Positions 31,475 to 40,339 are shown, counted from the stretch's first letter. The stretch: 46,576 nt of DNA from CBFGRV01 sp965651265 (GCA_965651265.1 CBFGRV010000026.1:1-46576), one strand, 5' to 3'. Notes: generated from the sequence alone by a model not told the origin. Numbers and translations are program-made.

Positions 31475-32098
31475 TCACCCCGAGCCTAGCATATTACGCA
31501 TCTTCTCCAGGTCTCGCCGAGAGAGAAGGCCGTCCGCGTGGAGTGCTTCGAGCGCCGCCCGAACCGCCCGAACGTCCGTTGGAGGGTCATCGCCGACGTG
31601 CTCTTCTCCACCCTGTCGTGACCCCTCCCCGGCTTCGCGCCCAGAAGAGGCGTCCATCGTCGGTCGCGTCATTTCGCTCCGCAACATCGCTTCTTTGAGG
31701 AACCGCGTAACGTATTCGGTCGCATCAGGCTTGCCGGAGAAATCCATTTGAAGCTCGAAGGTCGCGCGCCCGCGGTTGATGCTCAGTATCACGCGCCGGC
31801 CCCCGAGCAGCTTTCGGCGGCTCTGCACGTCGACGATGTCCTCGTAGCGCACCACCTGCGCTGCCTCGAGGTCGTTGTTCTGAAACACGAGCCGGTCCGA
31901 CGTGAAGACGGCGCCATCCTTCGCACTGCCCATCAGCGTGGCGTCGAAGAGTGCAATGACCTCTCGCTCGTCGACGTCATTCGCGTAATCGCGGACCGCG
32001 TTCCGCAGCTTATCGGGCGGGATGTTCGGCTCGACGAAGAGGCCGATCTGGGGGGCATGAGGAATGAACTCCTTGATCACCTCTCGCATGGCAGTCAT
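31475..32098 (-). CDS. PH-like domain protein with C-terminal SHOCT-type tail
   Basis: A 207-residue protein without signal peptide or membrane segments. Residues about 35-140 look like a small PH-type beta domain: alternating strands (AVFTSDRLVFQN, VVRYEDIVDVQSRRKLLGGRRVILSI in two parts, ATFELQMDFSG) ending in a helix (ATEYVTRFLKEAM). A polar Gly/Glu-rich linker (about 150-172) leads to a short helical tail, ALEALHADGLLSRRDLEKMRNML, that fits the SHOCT oligomerisation motif. Function is unknown. It starts 56 nt after the nuoN stop on the same strand, so it may receive readthrough from the complex I transcript. A start at Met4 (32089) is possible. Confidence 0.75.
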   Translation of the reverse strand: MTAMREVIKEFIPHAPQIGLFVEPNIPPDKLRNAVRDYANDVDEREVIALFDATLMGSAKDGAVFTSDRLVFQNNDLEAAQVVRYEDIVDVQSRRKLLGGRRVILSINRGRATFELQMDFSGKPDATEYVTRFLKEAMLRSEMTRPTMDASSGREAGEGSRQGGEEHVGDDPPTDVRAVRAALEALHADGLLSRRDLEKMRNMLGSG

Positions 32099-32154
32099 CG
32101 ATTGGATACTTGCCTACTCGAGCAAGATCAGTACGCCCCAATGGCCGGAATGCA

Positions 32155-33663
32155 TCAGGGGAAGGGTCTCGCCGCCATTTCCAGAACATCGCCGCTGAAA
32201 AACGAAGCCGTCACCTCCAGTAGGCCCGGAAAAATCCCGAGAAGAAGCAGTCCGACGGCGCATACCACCAGGACGGCTGCTGACGATGCCGGAAGGGCGA
32301 AGGCCTGGCGAGATGGCTCAGCCGCCTCAGGTACATCTTCCGGCGAGCGCATGAAGAAGACGTAGAGCACTCGGAGATAGTAATAGGCCGAGACGGCGCT
32401 GGCAAGAACGGCAATGATGACGAGCCAGGTCAGTCCCGCATCGATGGCCGGCGCAAAAATGGCATACTTTCCGAGAAAACCTCCGAGCGGGGGAAAGCCC
32501 GTGAGGCTGAACATGAAGAACCCCATGGTCACGCCGAGGATCGGCCGGCGGAGACCGACGCCCGCCAGCGAATCTAGCGTTTGTTCACGCCCTGCCTTGC
32601 CATCCCACTCGAGGAATGCCATCACGCCAAATGCCCCGATGTTCATCAGCGTGTATACGAGCAGGTAATAAAGAGCCCCGGAATATGCTGCCGCGGTCCC
32701 GGCAGCCACGCCTACGAGCATGTAGCCTGCATGTGCGATGGAGGAGTAGGCGAGCATTCTCTTGACATTCGCCTGCGCGATCGCGAGCACATTTCCAAGA
32801 ACCATCGTGATCACAGCCACGACGGCGAGGGCCAGACTCCACCGCTCTTCCGGAACGGCAAAAAACAGCACGAGAATCAGAGCGGCGAACGCAGCGGCCT
32901 TGGAGGTCGTCGACATATACCCGGTCAGCGTCGTTGGCGCACCCTGATACACGTCCGGCGTCCACATGTGGAAGGGCACGGCGCTGACCTTGAACAGAAA
33001 CCCGATCAGAAGAAGGCCTACTCCAGCCCAGAAGAGAACATAATTGCCCGACGCCTCGAGGCCGGCCGCCATCTCGGGGAGATACATCGTGCCCGTGGAT
33101 CCATAGAGCAGCGCAATACCATAAAGAAAGAAGCCGGTCGAGAACGACCCGAGCAGAAAGTACTTGAGCGCGCTCTCCGTAGCCCCGACATCGTCCCTAA
33201 TCAGGCCCGTGATGACGTACAGGGCGATCGACATCGTCTCGAGACCTACGAAGATGGTCACGAGGCTGTTGGCGGTGGCCAGCGTGATCATCCCTGCCGT
33301 CGCGAACAAGAGAAGCGCGTAGACTTCGCCGTGCGCGTGGCGGAGCCTTTGCAGATACGGCTCGGACAGCACCACCGTCAGCAAACCTCCCGCCAGAATG
33401 ATGATGTTGACGAAGGCGGCATACCCACCCGTCCGTAGCATTCCGTGGAAGGCGACACCGCCGTCCCCATCGAGGCGAAACAGCTCGATGACGATGCCTG
33501 CCAGAAATACGGCCGCCGTGATCCACGGGATCTCGCGCGCATTGTTTCGAAACGAATCCCACACGATGGCCACGATACCCGCCAGCGTGACGAGCACGAG
33601 GGAGAGCGTGGCGCCGAGATCGCGACCGAAGGTGGCGTAGGCTTGATTGAGCTCTATCTCCAT
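32155..33663 (-). CDS. nuoN: NuoN: NADH-quinone oxidoreductase subunit N (membrane antiporter-like)
   Basis: NuoN is one of three antiporter-like proton-pumping subunits in the membrane arm of complex I. The 502-residue protein is highly hydrophobic with about 14 membrane segments. Key residues of the family are visible: Glu142 in FVGLETMSIALYV, Lys167 in ESALKYFLLGSF, and the VPFHMWTPDVYQGAPTTLTGYMS stretch (about 235-257). The start ATG overlaps the end of the pterin dehydratase gene by 10 nt, showing translational coupling in the nuoJ-to-nuoN block. It is the last complex I gene here. Confidence 0.96.
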   Translation of the reverse strand: MEIELNQAYATFGRDLGATLSLVLVTLAGIVAIVWDSFRNNAREIPWITAAVFLAGIVIELFRLDGDGGVAFHGMLRTGGYAAFVNIIILAGGLLTVVLSEPYLQRLRHAHGEVYALLLFATAGMITLATANSLVTIFVGLETMSIALYVITGLIRDDVGATESALKYFLLGSFSTGFFLYGIALLYGSTGTMYLPEMAAGLEASGNYVLFWAGVGLLLIGFLFKVSAVPFHMWTPDVYQGAPTTLTGYMSTTSKAAAFAALILVLFFAVPEERWSLALAVVAVITMVLGNVLAIAQANVKRMLAYSSIAHAGYMLVGVAAGTAAAYSGALYYLLVYTLMNIGAFGVMAFLEWDGKAGREQTLDSLAGVGLRRPILGVTMGFFMFSLTGFPPLGGFLGKYAIFAPAIDAGLTWLVIIAVLASAVSAYYYLRVLYVFFMRSPEDVPEAAEPSRQAFALPASSAAVLVVCAVGLLLLGIFPGLLEVTASFFSGDVLEMAARPFP

Positions 33664-33950
33664 GGCGACATCAATTCCTCGATCCTACGCGCAAGCTTCA
33701 GGTCCATCTCCGTGACCTTGCCTCCGGCATCATGTGTATTCAGGGCAATGTCGACTTTATTGTAGACGTTCGTGAGCATCGGATGGTGATTCAGTTCTTC
33801 GGCTTCGAAGGCCAGCCTGACGATGAATGCCAGCGCGGACCTGAAATCATCAAACTCAAGGCTCCTGGTAAGCTGGTCCTCTTCGAACTGCCAGCCATCG
33901 AGGTCGCGCAGCGCTTCTTCTATTTCCTGGTTCGATAGCGGCGATCGCAT
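33654..33950 (-). CDS. phhB: Pterin-4a-carbinolamine dehydratase (PCD/DCoH family)
   Basis: PCD dehydrates 4a-hydroxytetrahydropterin and, in some proteins of the family, has other roles. The 98-residue product (from the ATG at 33950, 20 nt after the nhaD stop) has the active-site pattern ELNHHPMLTNVYNKV (His55, His56) and NTHDAGGKVTEMD (His73), so it should be catalytically competent. An upstream in-frame ATG at 34010 overlaps nhaD and is less likely. It lies inside the complex I operon, overlapping nuoN by 10 nt. No phenylalanine hydroxylase is nearby. A pcd gene in this position is reported for Rhodothermus marinus; its role there, as I recall, was not settled. Confidence 0.9.
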   Translation of the reverse strand: MRSPLSNQEIEEALRDLDGWQFEEDQLTRSLEFDDFRSALAFIVRLAFEAEELNHHPMLTNVYNKVDIALNTHDAGGKVTEMDLKLARRIEELMSPWR

Positions 33951-33970
33951 CTTGGTTGGATGTTTTTGAT

Positions 33971-35503
33971 CTATAGGGGTATGACCCATCCGCTGTAGAA
34001 TACGATCCAAATGGCCAGGTAAACGGGAATCAGAATGGGCAGCGAATACTTTACGATGTATGCAACGAAAGTCGGAGCGTCGACGCCGCTACTTTCTGCA
34101 ATGGCCTTGACCATGAAGTTCGGGGCGTTTCCGATGTAAGTCATGGCGCCAAAGAATACCGCCGCGACGGATATGGCCTGCAGGAAGCGCCACGAATCCG
34201 GGTGCGCCGCTTCCGGCAACGCAAAGTCGACCACCTGTGCAGCGACGTTCACATCGAGGTTGAACTTGCCCATGGCGGCCGCCAGGAAGTTCAGATAGGT
34301 GGGCGCATTGTCGAGGATTCCTGAAAGCGCCCCCGTCGCCCAGTAGAACATGCCCACGGTGAGCGATTCGGAGTGCTCGCTCGCAAACACGCTAATCAGC
34401 TGTAGCGCGGGCTGCATCGTCGCGAAGATCCCCAGGAACAGCCAGCCCACTTCGCGGATGGGCTCGAAGGTGAACTCGTTCTTCTCGAGGGCCGTCCGGT
34501 TCGCAAACTTGTAGGCCAGCACGCATACCGTGAACATGATGATTTCGCGAATGCCGAACGGCATGTGGACGCCGGCGATGCTAATCGTGGGTACCCAGTC
34601 GAACACCTGCGGATCGATGAACACAGAAAGGATGACGACGAGGACCCATAAAAAATTCTTCTTGCCGACAAAGCCGATGGTCTGCGCACCTGGATCCGGA
34701 TCCGGGCTGACGGCCTTGTTCCGCGAATCGATGACGTAGAAGATCAGCAGCAGGAGGAGCACCGTGGGGAGCCAGATATACCACACGTGCGCCAGCGTCC
34801 AGAAGAAGGGCACACCGCGGAGAAAGCCGAGGAACAGGGGTGGGTCGCCGATCGGCGTGAGCGCCCCCCCGACGTTCGCCACAAGAAAGATGAAGAAGAC
34901 GATGTGGTAAGGCTTTAGCCTCCCCTGATTGAGCCTCATGTAGGGCCTGATGAACAGCATCGCAGCCCCCGTCGTGGCGATGAAGTTCGCTACTACGGAC
35001 CCTACGAAAAGGAGGACGGAGTTCGTAAGTGGCGTTCCGCGTGCATTCAAACTCAAAAAGATGCCGCTGGCCGCGATGAAGAGAGACGCCACGAGTGCAA
35101 TGAACGACAGATACTCCTGTATGGCGTGCACCATCGGGATGGGGGAATCCATCACGAAGATGTAATAGAGCGCTACGATTGCCCCGAGGCCTATCGCATA
35201 CTTGGGATAGTGATGGTGCCAGTGGTGCGGATAGAAAAGAGGCCCAGTCGCGATCATCAAAAGAATGGCGACGAAGGGTAGGACGAGCCACACGGGCGGG
35301 GCAGGGCCGTGATCGTCTTCGTGATGCTCCTCGGCCGAAAGTGCGTCATCGATCCCCTCCATCGAGGGCGGCGGCACCGTCGAGGTATCGACCTGCTCTT
35401 CCTGGACCTCCTGTGCCGTGGCCGTCCCAGGACAGGCCACCATCAAGAACAGACCTAGGAAGAGCGAAATCGGAATGGAGAGACGAAAAGCGTATCTGGG
35501 CAC
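33971..35503 (-). CDS. nhaD: NhaD-type Na+/H+ antiporter with signal peptide
   Basis: NhaD exchanges Na+ for H+ and belongs to the ion-transporter superfamily with ArsB. After a cleavable-looking signal peptide (FRLSIPISLFLGLFLMVACPG, then TATAQ) comes an acidic, His-containing segment (HHEDDHG), then about 11-12 membrane segments with NhaD motifs: LFIAASGIFLSLNARGTP, TGAAMLFIRPYMRLN, GGALTPIGDPPLFLGFLRG, LSGILDNAPTYLNF and AVFFGAMTYIGNAPNFMVKA. A PHHWHHHYP cluster follows the first mature membrane segment. I prefer the GTG at 35503, just past the nuoM stop, because it gives a normal signal peptide. The ATG at 35566 would add 21 Arg-rich residues and overlap nuoM by about 55 nt. Its place in the nuo block suggests a link to sodium or proton cycling. 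Confidence 0.92.
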   Translation of the reverse strand: MPRYAFRLSIPISLFLGLFLMVACPGTATAQEVQEEQVDTSTVPPPSMEGIDDALSAEEHHEDDHGPAPPVWLVLPFVAILLMIATGPLFYPHHWHHHYPKYAIGLGAIVALYYIFVMDSPIPMVHAIQEYLSFIALVASLFIAASGIFLSLNARGTPLTNSVLLFVGSVVANFIATTGAAMLFIRPYMRLNQGRLKPYHIVFFIFLVANVGGALTPIGDPPLFLGFLRGVPFFWTLAHVWYIWLPTVLLLLLIFYVIDSRNKAVSPDPDPGAQTIGFVGKKNFLWVLVVILSVFIDPQVFDWVPTISIAGVHMPFGIREIIMFTVCVLAYKFANRTALEKNEFTFEPIREVGWLFLGIFATMQPALQLISVFASEHSESLTVGMFYWATGALSGILDNAPTYLNFLAAAMGKFNLDVNVAAQVVDFALPEAAHPDSWRFLQAISVAAVFFGAMTYIGNAPNFMVKAIAESSGVDAPTFVAYIVKYSLPILIPVYLAIWIVFYSGWVIPL

Positions 35504-35510
35504 CGCGGAT

Positions 35511-37151
35511 CTATGGAGCAGGTTGGCTATCGGATGACGACGTAGACGGCGAAAGCTGCTCGGCATCGAGTTGTAGTTCGGCGGGAGAGGCTGCCGAGGC
35601 GACGTTTCGAGGGGTTTCTTGTGCCAACACGGTCAACCGTTTCTGCTCGATCGAGTCCAGCAGAAATTGCGTGGCCGGCTCCGTGCGCTCCAGGAATGGA
35701 TTCGGAGCGAAACCCAGCACGAACATCAGGACGGCAAGCGGGGCCATCAGCGCGATCTCTCGCAAACTCATGTCAGCCATCGTGCGATTCCCCTCATCGG
35801 TAAGGCGGCCGTAGAACAGCCGGTATACCATCCACAGCAGATAGACCGCTGCCAGGATCACGCCGCTCGTCGCCAGCGCAATCAGAACCGGAGAACCGAC
35901 GAGATCGCTCTTGAACGAGCCCAGCAGAATCAGAAACTCGCCCACGAACCCGTTCAGACCCGGCAAACCCGCCGATGCGAGTACAGAAAAGACCATGAAG
36001 AACGTGAGCACCGGCACCGTCTTCGCGATACCGCCAAAATCGGCCATCAGGCGGCTGTGCCGCCGCTCGTAAAGCATTCCCACGATGAGGAAGAGAGCAC
36101 CCGTCGACAAGCCGTGATTCACCATCTGGATCACTGCGCCCTGCATGGCCTCCGCCGTAAACGCGAAAATGCCCAGAACGACAAAGCCGAGGTGGCTCAC
36201 CGACGAGTACGCAACGAGCTTCTTCGCATCCGGCTGCACGCGAGAAACTAGGGCGCCGTAGACGATACCGATCACCGCGAGAATGGCGAAAAAGAGCGCA
36301 TACTCCTGTGCCGCGTTCGGGAAGAAAGGCAGGCAGAACCGAACCAGACCGTAGGTGCCCATCTTCAGGAGCACGCCGGCCAGGATGACCGATCCGCCGG
36401 TCGGTGCCTCTACGTGCGCGTCAGGTAGCCACGTGTGGAGCGGGAAGATCGGCACCTTGATCGCGAAGGCCAGCGCGAAGAGGATGAACAACCAGGACTG
36501 CATCCCCAACGGCGTGTTGTACGCGAGCAGCTTGTACCAATCCGTCGTGAAAACACCGCCGTTGACCGCATCACCGGCAACATATCCGAGATACAGGATG
36601 CCCACGAGCAAAAGTAGTGAGCCGACCAGCGTAAAGAGCACGAACTTGACCGCCGCGTAGACCCTCCGCTCACCTCCCCAGATACCGATGATGAAGTACA
36701 TCGGAATGAGGGTGAGCTCGAAAAAAATGTAGAAGAGAAAAACATCGAACGCCGCGAAGACCCCCGTCACACCCGTCTGAAGCACGAGCAGGAGGGTGTA
36801 GTATCCCTTTCGCTGTGCCGCAATGTAATTCCATGACGAGAGCACTACGATCGGCCCGAGGAGCGTCGTCAACAGGATGAGCAGCAGGCTCAAACCATCC
36901 ACGCCGACGAAATACTTGATGTCGAGGAAATCCGGAAACCACGACGAGCTCATGTCCGCGAGCTGCGGTGAACTTGCCGTACTCACCGTCGGGTCAAACC
37001 CGACGAACAGGCCGAGCGAGAGCACGAAGGTGACAAGGGTCGTCACGAGTGCCGTCCACCGCACGAGGTTCGCCCCACGGACCATCATCGTCACTAGAGC
37101 TCCCAATAGGGGCAAAAAGATGACGATGGATGTGAGGTAAGGAATCGACAT
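35511..37151 (-). CDS. nuoM: NuoM: NADH-quinone oxidoreductase subunit M
   Basis: The 546-residue antiporter-like subunit of complex I has about 14 membrane segments. Hallmarks: VGVDGLSLLLILLTTLLGP (82-100), Glu145 in YIFFELTLIPMYFIIGIWGGE (functionally key glutamate; the stretch starts at 141), FAIKVPIFPLHTWLPDAHVEAPT with conserved Lys and His, and SVILAGVLLKMGTYG. The C-terminal about 45 residues are hydrophilic and Ser-rich (SPSTSSSDSQPAP) beyond the usual end of the fold. It lies between nuoL (51 nt upstream) and nhaD, which begins at or before its stop. Confidence 0.96.
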   Translation of the reverse strand: MSIPYLTSIVIFLPLLGALVTMMVRGANLVRWTALVTTLVTFVLSLGLFVGFDPTVSTASSPQLADMSSSWFPDFLDIKYFVGVDGLSLLLILLTTLLGPIVVLSSWNYIAAQRKGYYTLLLVLQTGVTGVFAAFDVFLFYIFFELTLIPMYFIIGIWGGERRVYAAVKFVLFTLVGSLLLLVGILYLGYVAGDAVNGGVFTTDWYKLLAYNTPLGMQSWLFILFALAFAIKVPIFPLHTWLPDAHVEAPTGGSVILAGVLLKMGTYGLVRFCLPFFPNAAQEYALFFAILAVIGIVYGALVSRVQPDAKKLVAYSSVSHLGFVVLGIFAFTAEAMQGAVIQMVNHGLSTGALFLIVGMLYERRHSRLMADFGGIAKTVPVLTFFMVFSVLASAGLPGLNGFVGEFLILLGSFKSDLVGSPVLIALATSGVILAAVYLLWMVYRLFYGRLTDEGNRTMADMSLREIALMAPLAVLMFVLGFAPNPFLERTEPATQFLLDSIEQKRLTVLAQETPRNVASAASPAELQLDAEQLSPSTSSSDSQPAP

Positions 37152-37202
37152 GTATCAGATCAAAAATCTTTGTAGCAATCCGCTCTTGGCCTCGACGGCG
37201 AC

Positions 37203-39218
37203 TTACACGAACAACAATAAGGCGACGACGAGTACTACACCGACCACGATGGCTGCGGCATAATCGTGCACGATTCCTGACTGGAGGTACCTCAAAACGC
37301 CACTGGCCTTTCCGGTCAGACGTGCCAGGCCGTTCACCGCCCCATCGATCACCCCTCTATCGAACGACGCGAAGCCATCTGCCAGGCGAAGCACCGGCTG
37401 CACGACGCCCCTGTCGTAGAGGTCATCCCAGTAGTACTTGCCCTCCCAGACTCGATACATTCCACGGAAACGCTGCCGGAGGAGTGCGTCGTAACCGAGC
37501 CCGTGCCGGCGGTACACCGACATCGCGAACAGGACACCTCCGACCGCGATCAGGGCCCCTGCGACGATGAGCACGACCTCGATCAAGACGAAGCCCGATC
37601 CATGCTCCAGGGCCACGGGCTCCGCAACCGGCCCGCCATATGGCTGGCCGAGCCAGTGGTGTATCCAGTTGTATTCCCCATGGCCAATGATCGCTGGAAT
37701 TCCGAGGAAGCCGCCCACGGCCGAAAGTGCGGCCAGAATCCAGAGCGGGAGGGTCATGGACGTCGGTGATTCGTGCGGATGGATGCGATCGGCAGCCGGC
37801 CAGCGCTCCTTCCCGAGGAAAGTGAGCATGTAAGACCGCATCATATAGAAGGCCGTGAGAAATGCCGTGACCAGGCCGATCACCCAGACGAGATAGGCAT
37901 AGGCGTGCCCGTCGTATCCGTACTGGAAGGCGTAGAAGAGGATCTCATCCTTTGAGAAGAAGCCCGCCAGCGGCGGCACGCCGGCGATAGCCAGGGTCGC
38001 GATGAAATACGTCATGCTGGTACTGGGCATGTACTTCTTGAGTCCGCCCATCGTACGCATGTCCTGCGGGTCGAAGCGCTCCGCATCCCCCTTCAGAATA
38101 CCCTCGTGCTCCAAATCGTGCTCCACCCCGTGCATGGCATGAATGACACTGCCCGATCCCAGAAAGAGGCAGCCCTTGAAAAAGGCGTGCGTGAGGACAT
38201 GAAAGATGGAGACGAAGAAGGCACCCACACCGGCGGCCATGAACATGAAGCCCAGCTGCGACACCGTCGAGTAGGCCAGCACCTTCTTGATGTCGTTCTG
38301 GGTGATGGCGATCGTTGCTGCCATGATCGCGGTGAACGCGCCGATGATCGCAATTACGACCATGATCGCGGGTGCACTGAGCACCATCGCGGAGAGACGA
38401 GCGAGCAAATACAGTCCGCTCGTAACCATGGTAGCGGCATGAATGAGAGCCGACACGGGCGTAGGGCCCGCCATCGCGTCGGGCAGCCAGGTGAAGAGTG
38501 GGATTTGTGCACTCTTGCCGGTAGCGCCGATGAAGAGCAGAAGCACGGCCCAGTTCAGTGTGGCCTGCGGCATGGTATCGACGGCATCCAGCAGCGCACC
38601 GAACTCGAGGGATCCGACCTGCTTGTAGAGGATGAACATCGCCATCAGAAAGGCGAAGTCCCCTACCCTGTTCATGATGAACGCTTTGTTGGCCGCCTCG
38701 CTGTTTTTCAAGTCCTCATACCAGTACCCGATCAGCAGGTACGAACACAGTCCGACGCCCTCCCAGCCGAGGAACATCACGACGAGGTTGTTCGCCAGCA
38801 CGAGGTTGAGCATCGCGAAGATGAACAGGTTCAGGTACGCGAAGAAGCGCCAATAGCCTGGATCCCTGTGCATGTACCCGGTCGAGTACACGTGGATGAC
38901 GCCGCCCACACCGGTGACGATCAGCGTCATCAGCAGGGACAGCTGATCGATTCGGTAGGCGAACGACAGCTCGAGGTCGCCCGCGGTCATCCACGTATAC
39001 ACCGTGGTGACGAGCGGCGCGCCGCCGTAGGTGCTGAATAGATAGACGGTGATCGCAAAGGGAATAGCCACCATGAGCGTGGCCACCGACCCGATCAGCG
39101 TTTCCCTCCCCCTCAGTTGGGGAATGAAAAGGCCTCCCAGTCCACACAAAACAGCCCCGACGAGGGGCAGCAAAATGATCAGACGTACGAGGAGATTTAC
39201 ATCCATACCTGGATCCAT
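37203..39218 (-). CDS. nuoL: NuoL: NADH-quinone oxidoreductase subunit L
   Basis: The 671-residue protein is the distal pumping subunit of complex I, with about 16 membrane segments and the long lateral helix expected near the C-terminus. Visible motifs include Glu153 in FLGWEGVGLCSYLLIGYWY, NRVGDFAFLMAMF, ATGKSAQIPLFTWLPDAMAGPTPVSALIHAAT (around 230-262; key Lys and His), and AYSTVSQLGFMFMA. It ends with a final membrane segment, VVGVVLVVALLLFV. Two close starts exist: the ATG at 39218 and the ATG at 39206 (MDVNLLVRLI), the latter closer to typical NuoL N-termini. Downstream is nuoM, upstream nuoK, all on one strand. Confidence 0.96.
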   Translation of the reverse strand: MDPGMDVNLLVRLIILLPLVGAVLCGLGGLFIPQLRGRETLIGSVATLMVAIPFAITVYLFSTYGGAPLVTTVYTWMTAGDLELSFAYRIDQLSLLMTLIVTGVGGVIHVYSTGYMHRDPGYWRFFAYLNLFIFAMLNLVLANNLVVMFLGWEGVGLCSYLLIGYWYEDLKNSEAANKAFIMNRVGDFAFLMAMFILYKQVGSLEFGALLDAVDTMPQATLNWAVLLLFIGATGKSAQIPLFTWLPDAMAGPTPVSALIHAATMVTSGLYLLARLSAMVLSAPAIMVVIAIIGAFTAIMAATIAITQNDIKKVLAYSTVSQLGFMFMAAGVGAFFVSIFHVLTHAFFKGCLFLGSGSVIHAMHGVEHDLEHEGILKGDAERFDPQDMRTMGGLKKYMPSTSMTYFIATLAIAGVPPLAGFFSKDEILFYAFQYGYDGHAYAYLVWVIGLVTAFLTAFYMMRSYMLTFLGKERWPAADRIHPHESPTSMTLPLWILAALSAVGGFLGIPAIIGHGEYNWIHHWLGQPYGGPVAEPVALEHGSGFVLIEVVLIVAGALIAVGGVLFAMSVYRRHGLGYDALLRQRFRGMYRVWEGKYYWDDLYDRGVVQPVLRLADGFASFDRGVIDGAVNGLARLTGKASGVLRYLQSGIVHDYAAAIVVGVVLVVALLLFV

Positions 39219-39254
39219 CGAACGGCAACGTGGTGCCGCTTGGTCAGCATCAGA

Positions 39255-39560
39255 TTAATGCTTGAAGAGGTTGAATTCCGTGATGTCCACCGTCAGCTTC
39301 TTCCTGAACAACGCGATGACGATGGCCAGCCCCACGGCCGCTTCCGCCGCCGCCACGGACATGACGAAAAAGACGAGGACTTGTCCAGCGACATCCCCCA
39401 TTGACTGGCTGAAAGCGACGAGCGTCAAATTTACCGCGTTCAGCATCAGCTCGATGGACATCAGGACGACGATCGCGTTGCGGCGCAACAATACGCCAAG
39501 CACCCCGATCACAAAGAGGACCGCGCTGAGCGACAGGTACCAGACCAGTGTGATGTCCAT
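39255..39560 (-). CDS. nuoK: NuoK: NADH-quinone oxidoreductase subunit K
   Basis: The 101-residue, three-helix subunit of complex I. The two conserved membrane glutamates needed for proton coupling are present: Glu37 in VLMSIELMLNAVNL and Glu73 in SVAAAEAAVGLAI, matching E. coli Glu36 and Glu72. Its ATG overlaps the TAA stop of nuoJ in a TAATG junction, so translation is coupled. The C-terminal tail TVDITEFNLFKH is soluble. Length equals that of the E. coli subunit within a few residues. Confidence 0.96.
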   Translation of the reverse strand: MDITLVWYLSLSAVLFVIGVLGVLLRRNAIVVLMSIELMLNAVNLTLVAFSQSMGDVAGQVLVFFVMSVAAAEAAVGLAIVIALFRKKLTVDITEFNLFKH

Positions 39561-40069
39561 TATACGAACCGCCTCTTGGCCAACATTACCGCCCCGATGG
39601 TTGCCACGAGCAGCAGAACGCCGATCACCTCGAGCGGAAGCGCGTACCTCGTGAACAGCTCACGGCCGATGGCTTCGGCCGATCCGGATTCCGCCGTTAC
39701 CTCGAGCGATGCGGGCTCCGGCAGCATTTCAAGCCCGCTGGCGACGGCGAATACGAGCTGCGCCAGAACCGCCATCCCCAGAACAAAGGCAGCGACGAGT
39801 TTCCAGTTGATCCCGCCCACCTGCGGCAGTTCTCCGAGATTCAGGAGCATGATCACGAAGAGGAAGAGCACCATGATCGCTCCGGCATAAACGATGACCT
39901 GGATGACGGCTATGAACTCGGCATTCGTGGTGAGATAGAGGACCGAAATGCTGAAGAGGTTCAGGATGAGCCAGAGCGCGCTGGTGACCGGATTGCGGGA
40001 GACGATGAGGCCGATACCCGCTGCAACAGCTACAGCCGCTAGGAAGAAGAATAGTATCTGAGCGAACAT
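39560..40069 (-). CDS. nuoJ: NuoJ: NADH-quinone oxidoreductase subunit J
   Basis: The 169-residue complex I membrane subunit has five predicted membrane segments. Family features are RNPVTSALWLILNLFSISVLYLT (25-47), NAEFIAVIQVIVYAGAIMVLFLFVIMLLNL (around 49-78), and a C-terminal LLVATIGAVMLAKRR. It is the first gene of the J-K-L-M-nhaD-pcd-N block. The peripheral arm genes and nuoH/nuoI are not in the window: the sequence just upstream is a 270-bp gap and then ppx. So complex I is encoded in at least two places, as known for Rhodothermus marinus. Confidence 0.95.
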   Translation of the reverse strand: MFAQILFFFLAAVAVAAGIGLIVSRNPVTSALWLILNLFSISVLYLTTNAEFIAVIQVIVYAGAIMVLFLFVIMLLNLGELPQVGGINWKLVAAFVLGMAVLAQLVFAVASGLEMLPEPASLEVTAESGSAEAIGRELFTRYALPLEVIGVLLLVATIGAVMLAKRRFV

Positions 40070-40339
40070 ATTGGGCGTTTGCTACAGGTGAGCCACGTCC
40101 AGTCTGCTGGATCCCGCCGGTCTTCGTTTCAGGATACCTTCGCGCGTTTCGAGGGAACGCACGAACCCCGTCGCGGAAATGGGCTACTGGGATTCACGGG
40201 CTGAAAAAGGTAGACAAATCGGTACGATGGGGCAAGGTAACGACCGGTAAAGCCCACGTGAATACGGCCCTCTTCGACGTTCGACGCACGAGCCGCACTT
40301 GAATACGACCCGCGGCTCGGGGTCGAAAACCACAAGGTC
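40070..40339. promoter_or_regulatory. Intergenic region between ppx and nuoJ
   Basis: This 270-bp stretch precedes the complex I block on the minus strand and probably carries its promoter. A 68-codon frame (40129-40335, minus) begins MWFSTPSRG and has no recognisable features; I do not call it. A hairpin near the ppx end is listed separately. Two related segments, GTATTCAAGTG and GTATTCACGTG on the minus strand (near 40303 and 40260), are imperfect direct repeats. Confidence 0.4.
40289..40319 (-). terminator. Possible terminator hairpin after ppx
   Basis: CGAGCCGC (40289-40296) pairs perfectly with GCGGCTCG (40312-40319) over a 15-nt loop. It starts about 20 nt after the ppx stop on the minus strand. 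There is no T tract, so it could equally be a processing or regulatory structure. Confidence 0.4.

Noticed and set aside
32581..39041. Long plus-strand frames opposite nuoN (285 codons), nuoM (210) and nuoL (311)
   Set aside because: All are very rich in His, Glu, Arg and Gln, the usual product of reading hydrophobic membrane-protein genes backwards. No family features.
40129..40335. 68-codon minus-strand frame between ppx and nuoJ
   Set aside because: No ribosome-binding site or family feature seen, and it overlaps a hairpin; it could be real, but nothing supports it.
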